Shown: in pieces, positions 41,907 through 53,406 of the stretch | How the letters are laid out: each line of letters begins with the position of its first letter | Position numbering within the stretch: position 1 is the first letter of the stretch | Origin: Tilletiopsis washingtonensis | Lineage: Eukaryota > Basidiomycota > Exobasidiomycetes > Entylomatales | DNA length: 64,000 nucleotides | NCBI RefSeq assembly: GCF_003144115.1 | Contig: NW_020312005.1 | Span: 32,362-96,361, forward strand | Reading direction: 5' to 3' | Program-made: the position numbers and the translations under genes | Notes under the pieces: model-generated | What the model saw: the letters and a program-made list of their open reading frames with translations, nothing else | Told to the model about the DNA's origin: nothing | The model's database searches: none

Positions 41907-42773
41907 GCTGAAACAGGTGATGGTGGTGGTAGCGAAGACGACCGCGCAGCCCCTTGAGCAGCGCTTAATTGCAGCAGAGCGGGGCAGGCGAGCCGGTGCG
42001 CTAGAGTGGCGCCTCCACCTCCTTCTCGTCGCCGCAGCCGCGGGGCCGGCGCGGCGCGCGCGTTCACCTGCACTTTCTGCGCGCTGGAGACGGCCCTCGG
42101 CCGCGCGAGGAGACGAGCCTCGCCGATGCTGCGGCGTGCCCGAGGCTGACGCTGACGTGGGCAACGTCCCGGACGGCCGAGATCGGGAGCGTATGGTTGC
42201 GGGCTTGCGCTCGCACGTGCTGCGGGCGACGTTTGGAGCTCAGCAGGCGCGACGCGGTGCTCCGAGCTTGCTGCGCAGAGCGAGAGCGGCAGGAGCATCG
42301 GCGCCGACGCCGGCACCGCTGCTGAGCGCTGAGGTGCAGCGGTGCCGCCCGCTGAACGCTGCTGCTGCTGGTGCATGCTGCGCCTCTCGCTCTGTGCTGG
42401 TGCGCCGGCGCGATCATGATGCTGCCAAGAAGGGGCGCGCGCATGGCGGGTGCGGCACCTGCAGCTGTGGCACTTGGGCAGTGTGAGCGCTGCTGCGGAT
42501 CTACAGTAAGGCGGGCGCGGCGGCGGCGGCGGCGGCGGAGCTCGGCGAGAGCGCAAAAGGCGCCAAGGCGGCGGTGAGGAGCAGCGCAGCACCCAGCGGT
42601 CAGCAAGCAGCGCAGGTGCAGCCGCGGCGCTTTGTGCTCGCTCTTGCCCCTCGGGCAGCGCCGCCGCGCCTGCTGCTGCCGAGAGCTGATGCTGGCATCC
42701 GGGGCGCCGGCTGGCTGGCGCATGCGATGCTCTGCACCACCATCACAAGCACCCTCCGCCGCACCGCACCAGC
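41907..42773. promoter_or_regulatory. Divergent interval (MetE-like / GPI-type protein)
   Basis: About 0.9 kb between divergent starts. It is GC-rich with CGG/GCG runs near 42516-42545. No TATA box or gene recognised. Confidence 0.4.
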
Positions 42774-44180
42774 ATGCCGCTCCTCACCGCGCTGCTCCTG
42801 CTGCGTGCGCCGGCCAACGCGTCGTCGAGCGTGGGCAGCAGTGCCGCCGCAAGCGCGTCGCGCTCCGGCTCCGCCACGGCCTCGCTCGCAAGCGCATCGG
42901 CCACGGCCACCGCCTCGGGCGCCGCAGCGACGGCCTCCAGCTCCAGCGTCGTCGTCGTCGTCGCCGCGGGCCACAACAGCGAGGGCACGCTCGTGCTCAA
43001 CGAGCAGGGCGAGTTCAACGGCTCGTGCAGCGTCATTGCCAGCAGCGTGCCCGACGCCGCCGAGGGCAGCTGCGCCGGATAGTAAGTGCTGCTGCGGAGC
43101 CGGGATGCGCGGAGCAGGGCGATGCAGGATGTTACTCGGCGAAGGATGCACCATGGGCCGCGGCTGCATGTGCTGCAGAGATTGCATGGCTCCGAGCCGC
43201 AAGGCCAAGAGGGCCAGGGGCAAAGTGGAGCGCAGAGTGCAAACCACACTGCGAGGGGTATCGCTCTCTAGCCATGCCCGAGGAGTCGATGCCGCAGACG
43301 CGCAGCAGACGCGGGTGCCTCGCTTGTAGGCGCATGCGCCTCTCGCTGTACTGCTTCGCCCGGCCGGCGAGATGCAGTGCGCTTGCAGGGCCACATGGAG
43401 CTCCGCCTAGGGCTGCTTGTGCAAGGACTCTGTCGCCCGCGTCTTGACGCTGCTCAGTGCTGCTGTCTCCTGTGTGCTTGTGCGATGGCGAGCTCGAGAT
43501 GTCCTGTCATGCGCCTGCGCAAAGACAGTCGCCAGCTCGCCTCGCTGTCCTGTGGTCGGTCGACTGCAGGGCACATACGGATGTGTCGGGCGTACTGCGT
43601 CCGCTCAGTGCTCAGATGGGACGAAGCTCTGGGCCAGCTGCCATGACTCCGCCGCCACATGGCGCTCGCAAGCCGACTCCGCACTCATGCACGTTTCGAC
43701 TGACGTGGGCTCCTGCAGCATCCAGGACGTGACGAGCTACTGCTGCGCAGCCGTCGGAGGCAACCTGACGCAGATTGCGCTGCCCGACGGGACCGGCTCG
43801 CCCGAGGGTGTGATGGGCACCGAGTGCGAAAGCTCGGCATATGTCGACAGTGAGTCTCGATTCACCTCTCGCAGGCGCGCCATCTGACATGCCCGGTCGC
43901 AGTGCTGCAGTGCTTCCAGTACACGTCGCAGAACCACTGCTCGCACACGGCGCTGGGACCGTACGGCATCTGCAATCCCGCCGCCTCGCAGAAGGACACG
44001 TCGCGCTCGCTGCAGAGCAACAGCGGCAGCACGAGCAGCGCACACAAGCTGCGCTCGCCGGGCCGCATCGAGAGCGCATTGACCCTGGCGGTGCTTGCTG
44101 GTGGCGTCGCGCTGCTGATGGTGAGTGGCGAGCGATGCCGCGGCCTGCGCATCGTCGCTGACCGAGTTTCGCAGCAATAA
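42774..44180 (+). CDS. Ser/Ala-rich secreted, probably GPI-anchored protein
   Basis: An unrecognised cell-surface protein. Proposed exons are 42774-43081, 43536-43849, 43903-44120 and 44175-44180, 281 aa. MPLLTALLLLRAPANASS is a signal peptide, followed by about 40 residues of Ser/Ala repeats and VVVVVAAGHNSEGTLVLNEQ. The C-terminal half is Cys-rich (LWASCHDSAATW, VGSCSIQDVTSYCCAAVGGN, LQCFQYTSQNHCSH, GICNPAASQK). It ends with a Ser-rich patch and the hydrophobic tail ALTLAVLAGGVALLM, typical of a GPI-attachment signal. The start of exon 2 is the least certain point: 43536 is the only nearby acceptor that keeps frame, giving a 454-nt intron. The last exon codes only Gln and stop. Confidence 0.65.
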
Positions 44181-44431
44181 CCCCGGCTCCCCGCCCGCCT
44201 CGTTCACGCCGCCACGACCCTCTCCACGCCCAGCCTGCATACTCATACCCCCCGGACTTCCACCTCACTGCTCTGCGCGCCCTCTTCCTGCCTTCGCCGC
44301 CTCTTTCACCTGTTAATTAGCACGTCTTGCATTTCACACCCGAGCTCTCTCTCCAGCGTGCGTGTATTAACGAATGGTGGTGGGATGGAGGCGCGAGCTC
44401 TAGCAGTTGCTCTGCCCGCAGCATCAGGTCT

Positions 44432-46486
44432 CTATGGCGACTTCGACTTCTCCTCGGGCTCCGGCGCCTTGCCCGCCTCGCGCCGCTTCTCGGCCTCGAC
44501 GACGTCGTGCACCACATCCTTGGCCTTGGCCATGACGCCCTTGTCGGCATCCTCGGCGGCGACGGCCTGCAGCGGCGCAAGCGAGGCGGCCGTCGGCTGT
44601 GGGTACAGCGTCAGGGCGCGCAGCAGTGGGGATGGCGGCAGGCCCAGGTAGCGGCGCAGGTCTGCAGAGACAGTCGTCAGTCTGAAGGCGGCTGCAGCGG
44701 CGTCGAACAGGCAACTCACTACTCTGCATCTGCTCCTGCTCGATTCCGCTTGCTTGCCTGAGGACAAAAGAGAGGTTAGCGCTTGCCTCAACGCTGCGGC
44801 TGAGCACGCTACGCACAGTCCGCGCTCGCTGCACGCCTGCACAAGCAGCTCAGCATCTGGCATGTCGCCGCGCTCCACAGCCTTGGCGAGCGCAGCGTCG
44901 TCCGCCTTGACGAAGGCCACGTGCGAGGAGAGACGGCGCACAAGGAAGGCTGCCGGGCCCCAGGTTGCGAGCGCGTGCATCCTGCGCAGAGGTCAGCACA
45001 TGTTCGAGCGGCTATTGAGCGCGCGTGGACTCACTTGGCAAGCTCGACGAGCCGCTCGCGCTCTAGTGTCCGCAGCGCAGCACCCTCATCAACGGCGCCC
45101 ACGGCAGGCTCGACGGCCAGCGCGGCGTGCACGTCCGACTCATGCTTCCTCAGCTCAAGCACGGCGCCAGCGCGAGCCAGCTCCTCCTTGACGCGGATTT
45201 TAGACGCTTGCGAAGGCAAGATGCAAGTCGAAGGCAGCAGACCGGGCTGAGGACGAAGCAGTGAGCACAGGTGCGCAACAGCGTGGGCGAAAGACGCACA
45301 GCGTAGATGACGACGAGCGGCAGCAGCTCCTCGAGGATCAGCAGAATGGCGAGAAAGAGCGGCAGCTTGCACATGTCCGCCGAGTGTGTCCGACTGCAGA
45401 GAGAGAGTGTCAGTACATGCCGATCGACGGGAACATGGCAAGAGCGAGGAGTTCATGGCAAGAGCGATGGGCTATACCATTGCTAGTGACGTGAGAGTCT
45501 CATGCAGCGCCCTGGCAGCCGCGAGATGAATCTAGCTCGCAATTTAAGTCGGCTTTGCGCTTGCCATCGCTGCTCAGACGCAAAAAGTGGTCTTTGGCGC
45601 AGCTTGACACAACGTAGCAGCCTCGTCGACAAAGGAGTGCAGCGACCTGGTCGTGTGAGCTGATCTCTGCAGCTTCCGTTGAGACTGCGAGCTATGACGC
45701 TCTCTGACTCGGACTTGCGCCCTTGACCTCAGAGCAGGGAAATCACAGAGCGCCGCTTCCGCTTCCAGCTCTACCGGCCTCATTGCAGTGATCCCGCTCC
45801 ACTCCCTCACTTCGCCTCCGGACTACACCGCCTCGCTCCGTTGTCGCCTCACGCAGCACTCACAGCACTCTCCCCTCAGCCCAGCTCCACTTCTCCTCTC
45901 CTTCCTTGCGAGTCAGCGCCGCCGCACGAATCTCCTTTGCACGCAGGCGATTCGTCTGCAGCTGCTTCAGGCCAGCGAGGTAGAACTTGAAGAGAAACTT
46001 CGCCTGCGCAAAGAGCGTCTTGATGCGCTCCTGGATCGTCGGCTGCACTGCTTCGGCAGTAGTGGGCGCTGATGGCGCAGAGGTCGAAGGAGTGAGAGCC
46101 GTCTGCTTCTTGGTGCTCGCTGCGCTGCTTCGAATGCTGCTGCTGCTGCCTTCTGACGACGCTGCAGCGTTGCGAGAGCGCAGCGCTGATGGCGGCGCGT
46201 CGGGCGGTGGCGGCGGCGCGGCAGCAGCGGCATCGTTCTGACTGCTGCGCGGCTGCGGCTGCGCAGAGGTATGCCTGGTTGCCACCTTGCTGCTGCGAGC
46301 CGGCGGCGGCGGCGGCGGAGCGGCCTTATCATGCGCGGCCGGCTCGTGCGGCGCCGGCGGCCGCAGTGCAGCGTGCGAGACGTGGAGGGCTCGTGGGCGC
46401 GGCAGAGGACGCGGCACCGACGGCCCGGCCACGCAGAGCGGGGCGGCCGAGTGCGAGGCGCGCAGCAGGCGAGGCAGACGCTGCAT
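44432..46486 (-). CDS. LETM1-domain mitochondrial inner-membrane protein
   Basis: LETM1/Mdm38-type proteins support mitochondrial K+/H+ (or Ca2+/H+) homeostasis and translation. Exons 46486-45864, 45393-45300, 45246-45035, 44981-44817, 44757-44720 and 44661-44432 give 453 aa. The start MQRLPRLLRASHSA, with Arg-rich and almost acid-free sequence, is a presequence, followed by a long Ala/Pro/Ser linker. IQERIKTLFAQAKFLFKFYLAGL and LTRKEGEEKW lead to RTHSADMCKLPLFLAILLI and ELLPLVVIYAPGLLPSTC. The last three are the single span and the L-P-S-T motif that define LETM1. The matrix helix region follows (WGPAAFLVRRLSSH, LRRYLGLPPSP). It is shorter than Mdm38 (573 aa), closer to LETMD1. The 38-nt exon 5 is held by frame and family order. 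Confidence 0.82.
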
Positions 46487-46560
46487 GGTGGAGCGAGCAG
46501 CGAGGGAGCGAGGAGGTGGGTGGGAGGACAAAGGCGCCTTGGACCCGCCGCGCGCCCTGA

Positions 46561-46624
46561 CCGTGGTGCTGACTAAGCGCGAACCGCACAATCTTGTGCG
46601 GTTCGCGCTTAGTCAGCACCACGG
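46561..46624. repeat. Perfect 31-bp inverted repeat with 2-nt loop (64-bp hairpin)
   Basis: Left arm 46561-46591 and right arm 46594-46624 are exact reverse complements, separated only by TC. Each arm contains GCTGACTAA / TTAGTCAGC, which is the established yeast Yap1 (AP-1-like) recognition element, here twice in inverted orientation. The hairpin sits 75 bp upstream of the LETM1 start codon. Confidence 0.95.
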
Positions 46625-46882
46625 CCCACTCGCCTTGGCGCGGGCGCGAGCGCAAGTGAGCGGGCGATGTCAACTTGACGTCGCGCAAGCTGAGCAAGAG
46701 TCAGCGCCGAAATTGAGATCTGCTTTGAGGATGCAAGCGGCAACTCACGGAGTGTCGCCATAGCACTTGCGCAGCGCCGCCACTCGCTGAGACGTGCCCT
46801 GCGGATTCGCCTTGTCGTCGACGCGTGCGCCGTCCTTGAAAGCCGCGGGCGCACTCGGCGCCGCGAGCGTGCGACCGGGCGG
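46625..46882 (-). pseudogene. Unrecognised two-exon gene remnant ending in the hairpin
   Basis: Two minus-strand exons look truly coding: 46882-46749 (RTLAAPSAPAAFKDGARVDD, then KANPQGTSQRVAALRKCYGD) and from 46689 on (PLRDVKLTSPAHLRSRPRQG, then EWAVV). The 59-nt intron between them has a standard GTGAGT donor, a CTGAC branch-like site and a CAG acceptor. The second exon runs straight into the palindrome (LTKREPHKIVRFALSQHHG) and beyond it the frame becomes low-complexity and overlaps the LETM1 exon. No convincing first exon is found; an ATG at 47147 with a GTACGC donor would keep frame but is speculative. I do not recognise the family. Confidence 0.4.
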
Positions 46883-47547
46883 CTAGCGTGCCGCGCGCGG
46901 GCGCGGCGGGTGGTACGGCGCCAGCACCAGCATCTGCCGGCAAAACCCTCGAGGCCGTCCGGGGAGCGAGACACAGAGATAGGGGCGATGCGGGGCAGCA
47001 TACGGCGCGGAGAGGTCAGGCTCGCCGCCTCGCTGTGCGTACTGACCAAAGTGATGATGCGGATGCCGCTGCGGCACGGCTCAGCTCGGCTCGGCACGGC
47101 TGCGCTGCTGGTGGATGCTGCGGCGTGCGGTGCTGCGGCCGACGCATGAGCGCTGCGGGAGCGCGGCGGGCGTGCCAGGCGCCGCTCCCGCTGCGGAGAA
47201 TTGGGAGGAGCGGCGAGCTGCGTTGCTGCGTCCGCTGCTGGCAAGGCTGCATGCTGGTGCGGCATACGGGGCGCTGCGCTGGCGGGACGATGCTGCCGAA
47301 GAAGCATGCGGCGCACCCGGCGAGCTCGGGGCGGCGGCGCGGCAGATGGCCGAGCATGGCCGAGCAGCGAGAAGGAGGGGCCGGCGGCATCTTGCACCGC
47401 GCGGCTTGGCCTTGGGGCGCGCGCGACAAGGCCGCGACGCGCGCGCCTCGCTCCTTCCTTGCCGTCTCCAGCACCCTCATCGCCGCCTGTGCCGCCGCCG
47501 CCGCTGCTGCTGCTGCTGCTGCCGTCGCCGCAGCCGCCGCCCGCAGC
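46883..47547. promoter_or_regulatory. Interval upstream of the alpha-arrestin gene
   Basis: About 0.66 kb with GCC/GCT-rich repeats near 47485-47545. It should include the arrestin promoter and any lost 5' part of the remnant gene. No other gene seen. Confidence 0.35.
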
Positions 47548-50500
47548 ATGGCGCCCGCCTCTGTCAAGCTCAGCCGTGCGTGCCCTCTGCTGCGCCAGGC
47601 GCCGCCCGCTCACCCGCTCCGCGCGCAGTCTTCGAGCCGCTCGTCTACCTGCGCGGCCAGTCGGCCACGGGCGAGGATGCGCGCGGGCGCCGCCGCCAGG
47701 TCGACTTTGAGGCCCCGCCGGCGCAGCTGCGCGGGCTGCTCGTGCTCACGCTGCCGCGCCCCAGCCGCATCAAGGAGATCAGCGTAGAGCTGCGCGGCAC
47801 GGCGCGCACCGACTGGCCCGAGGGTGCGTGTGCGGCGAGTGGGAGAGGGCCAGCGTGGGTGCATAAGGGTAGCTTGGGGTTGTAGAGGTGGTGGTCGACG
47901 CCTGCAGAAAGGCGCTGCTGAGAATGCGGTGCTTGGCCAGTGCAGAAGGGCTGCTCGGGTGCTGCGGGAGTGGCGCGCCGCTGTCTGTTGCGGCAGCATC
48001 TGTGCGCTCCGATCAGGAGGTGCAGACTCGCAGACGCAGACTGCACGCAAACCTGCGCGCCGTGCTCGCGAATGACTGCCGCTCTGCGCCCGCATCAGGC
48101 TTGTCTGCCCTGCTTGTCCTGTGCTCATCCTGCGCCCACAGGCATCGGCTCGAACCGCCTCGAGCTGGGCGAGGAGTCCGTCATCATCAGCCAGACGGTG
48201 TCGCTCTTCCACGCGCGCTCGTCGGACCTGCTGCCGCGCCGCCGCGCACAGAGCATCGGGCCGGGCATCTCCTCTGCCGACGTGCATGCACGCGGCGCCG
48301 CGGCGGAGGACGGCCGCGTCGCCGGCGCCTTTGCCACGCCGACGTTCAGCAGCACCATCGAGGGCTCGTCGGAGGAGCGCGCCGGCCTCGCGCGCGTGGC
48401 GCAGGTGGCCGCGCGTGCCGGCAGCTCGCTGCTGCCGCAGGCGCTGATCCGCGAGCTGCAGGGCGATATGCCGCACGGCAGCTCGGGCGCGTCGCTGTCG
48501 TCGGGCCGGCGCTCGGGCACGTCGACGCCCAAGAGGCCGTCGATGCGCCGCGCCGGCAGCGCAGGCAGCGGCGGACCCGTCTCCGGCTCGTCTCTCACGA
48601 CCGCCAGCTCGCACGCGAGCAGCAGCTTCTCGCCGAGCGCCAGAGGCGTCCCGTCGCCGCAGAGCTCTGCCCTCTCTGCAGCGCCTCTGCGGCCGCGCAG
48701 CCCGCTGGTCTCGCCGCCGCTGAGTGCCCAGGGCGAGCCGCCGCCGTCGTACACGCCCAACGCGCCGCCGCGCACGGCTTCGCCGAGCCCACTTAGGCCT
48801 ACCTTGCCCATCGCCGCTCCCACCTCGCCGCAGTCGAACCACGCCGCAGGCCCGCAGAGCCGCAGCATTCTGCACCCGGCAGGCCGGCAGGAGCGCAACG
48901 CCAGCAGTCCGAGCACCGAGCGCGGCGCTGTGCGCTTCGGCCAGGGCCCGCCGCCGGGTGCTGCAACGCCCGAGGCTGAGACTGCTGCACCCGCATTCCC
49001 GAGCGCTTCGATGCAGCGCAGCGGCAGCCTGCAGTCGCAGCGGTGGGGCAACGCCACGTCGGCACCCAGCACGCCGTCCGTGAACCACACATTCAACCCG
49101 TTTGCGGCGGAGAGCTCGACTTCAACCTCACGGCGCCGCAGCACGGACAGAAGCATGGAGCCCGCCGCAAACGCGCCGCTGCCCGCAGCGACGAAGCCAA
49201 AGGCCAAGAAGGGCGGCATCAAGAGCCTGCTGGGCGGCTTGCTCAAGGAGGCCGACAAGCACCGCGACGACGAGCGCGAGACGCGCGAGCGCGACAAGGA
49301 CGAGGAGGGCGGCGTGTGGCGCGAGTTTGCCAAGGGTGCGTGGCGCAGAGCTGACCTGGCCATGCTGCGACTGACATACCTCCTCAGGCACGTACACCTA
49401 CCCGATCTCTTTCCCGCTGCCGGCCGCGCTGCCGCCGACGCTGCATGCAGACTTTGGCTCGAACGTCTACCAGCTGCGCGGCCTCGTGGTGCGCTCTGGT
49501 GCGCTGACGCCGAATCTGGCGGCCGAGACGGAGGTGGTGCTGGTACACGCGCCTGACGAGGACGGACGCGAGGAGACGGAGAGCATCGTCGTCGAGCGCA
49601 CGTGGGAAGACAGCCTGGCCTACGCCGTCGTCATCTCGGGCAAGTCGTTTCCCGTCGGTGCGACCATTCCGCTCTGGCTGCGCCTCGTGCCCATCGACAA
49701 GTGCCGCGTGCATCGCGTCGTCGCTACACTCGAAGAGCGCGTGAGTCTGGAGTGAGCCCTAGCGATCGTTCCGTTGCTCAACCATTGCTGCCCAGACGGA
49801 TTACTTCGCCAAGGGCCGTCGCATCGCGCGCCACGAAGTGCCGCGTCGCTGGACGCTGCTCAAGCTCATGTCGCCAGTGGCGGGCGAGCCTCTGCTGCCC
49901 ATCACCTCCGAGTCGCCCGACGCGCTCTCTATACATCCGCTCACGCCGTACGCGCAAGCCGCGGCGCTCTCGTACGCCGAGGCAGACCGCCACGAGGGCC
50001 TAGGCAACCCGGCCTCGCTGCTCGACCCGCTCGGCCCGTGGGAGATGGCTGCGGAACTGCAGGTGCCGATGGGCACGCGCATCAACATCTCGACAAACCA
50101 CGCGCGCTCAAACATCGCCGTGCGCCACATCGTGCGCCTCTCCATCCGTGTTGAGAAGGTCGGCGCGGGGCGCACGACGGGGCCTGACGGCAAGCCGCAG
50201 CTGTTCGACATCAACATCGAGTGCCCGCTGGCGCTGACGCACTCGCAGACGGCGCATGCCTGGCTGAGCCTGCCGGACTACTGGAGCCTGCCGGCGGCGC
50301 GCGACGACGAGCTGACCGTCGTCACGGCGCCCGACGGCGCGCTGCCCCCGGATCTCGCCGGCACTCAGCGCGCCAGTGTCGCTGTGGGTGCCGAGACTGC
50401 TCCGCGCTCGTCGCCGCAGCAGCGCGTGCCGCTGCCGACGGTGCGCAAGATGAGCAACGGGCCGAGCTCGCCAGCGACCAGCGTGCCTCTCTCCGCCGCG

Positions 50501-50830
50501 CGCCATGCCGAGCTGCGGTCGGCGCGCCGCGGCGTCAACAACGTCACGGCGGCGACGCGCGACGCCGGCGGCCCCGCCGCTGCCAGTGGCTCCACGCTGC
50601 CCGCCGCGGCCCGCTCGCCGCCGCAAGCCGGCAGTCCGCAGGCCGTCGGCCGCGCCTGGCTGACGCTCAGCACGGCGCCGGAGTCGCCCGACGGCACGAC
50701 GGCCCGCATCGCCGTGCCGCGTGGCAGCGAGGCGCTGCCCAACGCTCCCGGCGCGCGCGAGGCCGAGGAGCTGCCGCCGAGCTATCCGTGGGCCACGGCC
50801 GAGGCAGACCGCACCGCCTCGATCGCCTGA
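47548..50830 (+). CDS. Alpha-arrestin with two PPxY motifs
   Basis: Adaptor of the ART/RIM8 type that recruits the Rsp5/NEDD4 ubiquitin ligase to plasma-membrane cargo. Exons 47548-47575, 47629-47823, 48142-49335, 49388-49740 and 49796-50830 give 934 aa. The arrestin N-domain starts at once (VKLSLFEPLVYLRGQ ... LVLTLPRPSRIKEISVELRG). A Ser/Pro-rich insert of about 330 residues follows, with PPSY at 275-278. Then KGTYTYPISFPLPAALPPTL opens the second half of the fold and WLRLVPIDKCRVHRV the C-domain. A second PPSY is at 917-920 near the end. Basic KPKAKKGGIKSLLGG lies before the C-half. Which cargo it serves cannot be told from sequence. Exon 1 is only 28 nt; its CTC-split codon restores a smooth first strand. 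Confidence 0.85.
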
Positions 50831-51352
50831 GAAGAGCTGCGCCGCGCCGCCGCTTCCCCTCCCACCCTATACCCGCTCGATGCTACCGGATCCCTGCAGG
50901 GGCCTGCTAATTCGGACACCCACCCACATCATCCCGGCCCGCATCCCCATCAATGTCACGCTCTCCACTTCTCTCGACGACGCGCCGTCGCTTGCCGTTG
51001 CAGACACGTCGCATTTGCGCCGCCCTCCAGACGCTGACCCACGCCCGTATCTCGGGCTTGAGGTGACAGGCTGAGTTGCCAGAGCCGATTTGGGCTGGCT
51101 CCAGGCATAAAGATATATTGGGCAGTAGGTTGCCCATGCATTTAGAGGGGGGAGCCTAGCCAGGCTGGGAAAGGTTGTGGCATGAGGGCGGTGGTGAGTG
51201 AGCGACAAGATGGCCGAGCGCTGCGCACGAGAGGCGCGCGACACGGATTTTCCGCGAGGCTGTGCAACGCCCTGCTTCGCTTCCTTGCCCTCCTCCCACT
51301 GCCCCTCATCGCCGCCCAGCCACGCCGCGCTTCACTTCCTCAAGGGTCACCC
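50831..51352. other. Interval between alpha-arrestin and TRM11
   Basis: About 0.5 kb holding the arrestin 3' end and TRM11 promoter. AAAGATATATTG at 51110-51121 is TATA-like but 240 bp from the ATG. No gene seen. Confidence 0.4.
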
Positions 51353-53406
51353 ATGCAGACGAACCGCCCGGGCACGGCGCCGGACAGCATCGGCCCGCTG
51401 TACGTGCTGCACTTCAGCTCGGAGCACGCCTCGTTCCGCCTGCCCGAGTTCGCGGCCGTATGCACGGCGCTGGGCGTGCCGTACGCCTTCGTGCCGACGC
51501 CCGACGCCCGCGAGCCGTCGCCGAAGTTCACGACAAGCGCAGAGGGCTCGCTGAGCTCGGCACCCAGCGCAGAATCGTTGCCGAGCTTTGCCGCCTGCGC
51601 AGGGCCATCCGACGTGGACCCGTCCGACGAGTGGCGGCCGCTGCAGGAGTGTGAGCGCCCGTACCAGCTCGTGCACCTGCCCGACGACGACGCCGTGCGG
51701 TTGCTCGCGACCCGCCTCGTGCTGCTCTGCGGCGCGTACGCGCACTGGACGACGGGATACAGCGCCGCACGCACCTCGGCATACCTCGCATCCGGCAACG
51801 TGCGCCGCTTCTACGCGCCGTACCAGAACCGCAGCTGGAAGGCGAGCATGGTGTCCATCAACCGGCGCATGCCCGAGGCCGAGCGACGCACGCTGATTCC
51901 GCGCGAGGCCGAGAGCATGCAGCTCGACGGGCCGATCAACCTCAGCGCGCCGGAGCTCGAGTGGACGTGGCTCGAGGACTGGTCGCGCCGGCAGCAGCTG
52001 TCGAAGCACGAGGTGCGCCACTTCGTGCGTGCCGTGCACGTCGGGCGCAAGGTCGAGCTCGGCGCGCAGACGGGGCGCGCGCTCGTCGAGTGGATGAGCC
52101 TGAAGCGGCGCGCATACATCGGCAACACGAGCATGGAGGCGGAGATGAGCCTGATTGTGGCTAACATGGCGCTGGTGAGTGGGCTGCCGAGGGCGAGCCG
52201 CAGTGGAAATGGGTCTTCCGACGCTGCGGCTCGCTCTCTGCTCGTCCGCGCCCTGCCAGGCTGGGGCTGACCTGGCCGGGCCCGTCTGTGCAGGCGCTGC
52301 CGGGCACGCTGATGTACGACCCGTTCCTCGGCACGGGCTCTCTCATCTACCCGTGCGCACACTTTGGCGCCCTCGTGTCGGGCTCGGACATCGACATCAC
52401 CATGATGCGCGGCAAGGACGGGCCGAACCACTACGACGGCGGCGTCTTTGGCGGGCGCGGCGAGGGCTGTGAGTCGCAGCACAAGCGCTTTTTGCTCTGG
52501 CCGTGCGCTGACGTCGCACAGCGGTGCGAAGCGGCATCCACGCTGCCGCAGAGCAGTACGGCGTCGCGGCGCGCCTCGTCGACATCTGGGCGGCCGACGT
52601 GACGCACTCGCCGCTGCGCACGCTGCGTGGCGGCCTCTTCGATGCCATCGTGACAGATCGTAAGTGTGCCGCCGCGACACAGGCTTCGATGTGCTGACTC
52701 GTAGCAGCGCCGTATGGCGTCCGCGCCGGCGCGAAACGCTGCGGCCGCCGTGACGTCGAAAAGCAGCGCACGGAGCCGTACCTCTTGGAGTCGGGCATCT
52801 GGTCGCACGAGTGAGTCGCGCGCCCGTCGAGCTTGACTCGTGCTGACCCTCATACAGGCGGCCAGAGTATGCGCCGCCGATGAAGCCCTATCCGCTGCGC
52901 GACCTCATCGCCGATCTGCTCGACTCGGCGGCCGGGCTGCTCGTGCCCGGCGGGCGCCTCGTCTTCTGGGTGCCGACAATGACAGCCGAGGGCGGCGAGG
53001 CAGACGGCACAGACGCGGGCGAGCAGGTCCTGTCGCTGCCGACGCACCCAGCATTCCGGCTCGTTGCGCAGTCGCTGCAAGACTTTGGCCGTTGGGGCCG
53101 CCGAGTGCGTAGCCTGCTCGAGCTACCGCCCGCCTGCCGCTCACCTGTCTCCAGCTCATCACGATGGAGCTGCTGCCCGAAGACGCGCGGTCACAGGCAT
53201 CGCAGCCCATCGGGCTGCCGCAGCCGCCCGCTGCGCACATGCGCGGCGCCGCAAAGACGAAGCCAGGGCGCCTGCGCGCCGACCAAGATCCGACCGACTT
53301 TCGCAACAAGGTGCGCTAGGCCGCACCGTGTGGCCCTTGCGCGCGTTGACCACTCTCGCAGTTCTACCGCAACATCTCAGTCACCGGCGACGCAGGCACA
53401 CCATAA
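51353..53406 (+). CDS. TRM11: tRNA (guanine10-N2)-methyltransferase catalytic subunit
   Basis: TRM11 with TRM112 methylates G10 of cytosolic tRNAs. Exons 51353-52174, 52294-52468, 52522-52659, 52708-52810, 52858-53104, 53155-53310 and 53362-53406 give 561 aa. The THUMP-type N-terminal region starts PLYVLHFSSEHASFRLPEF. HVGRKVELGAQTGRALVEWM and SLKRRAYIGNTSMEAEMSLI match the family linker. SAM motif I is YDPFLGTGSLIYPCAHFGA (from 282), and the catalytic N-methyltransferase motif IV is DPPYG (378-382), followed by GVRAGAKR. An in-frame ATG 57 codons upstream exists, but its peptide is Arg-rich and unlike the family start. The gene is convergent with HAP5. Confidence 0.9.

Noticed and set aside
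47115-47547. Possible + strand exon with ENWEERRAALLRPLLARL
   Set aside because: Amphipathic look over a short stretch only; no start context, splice partner or recognisable family, and it decays into Arg/Cys repeats coded by GCC runs.
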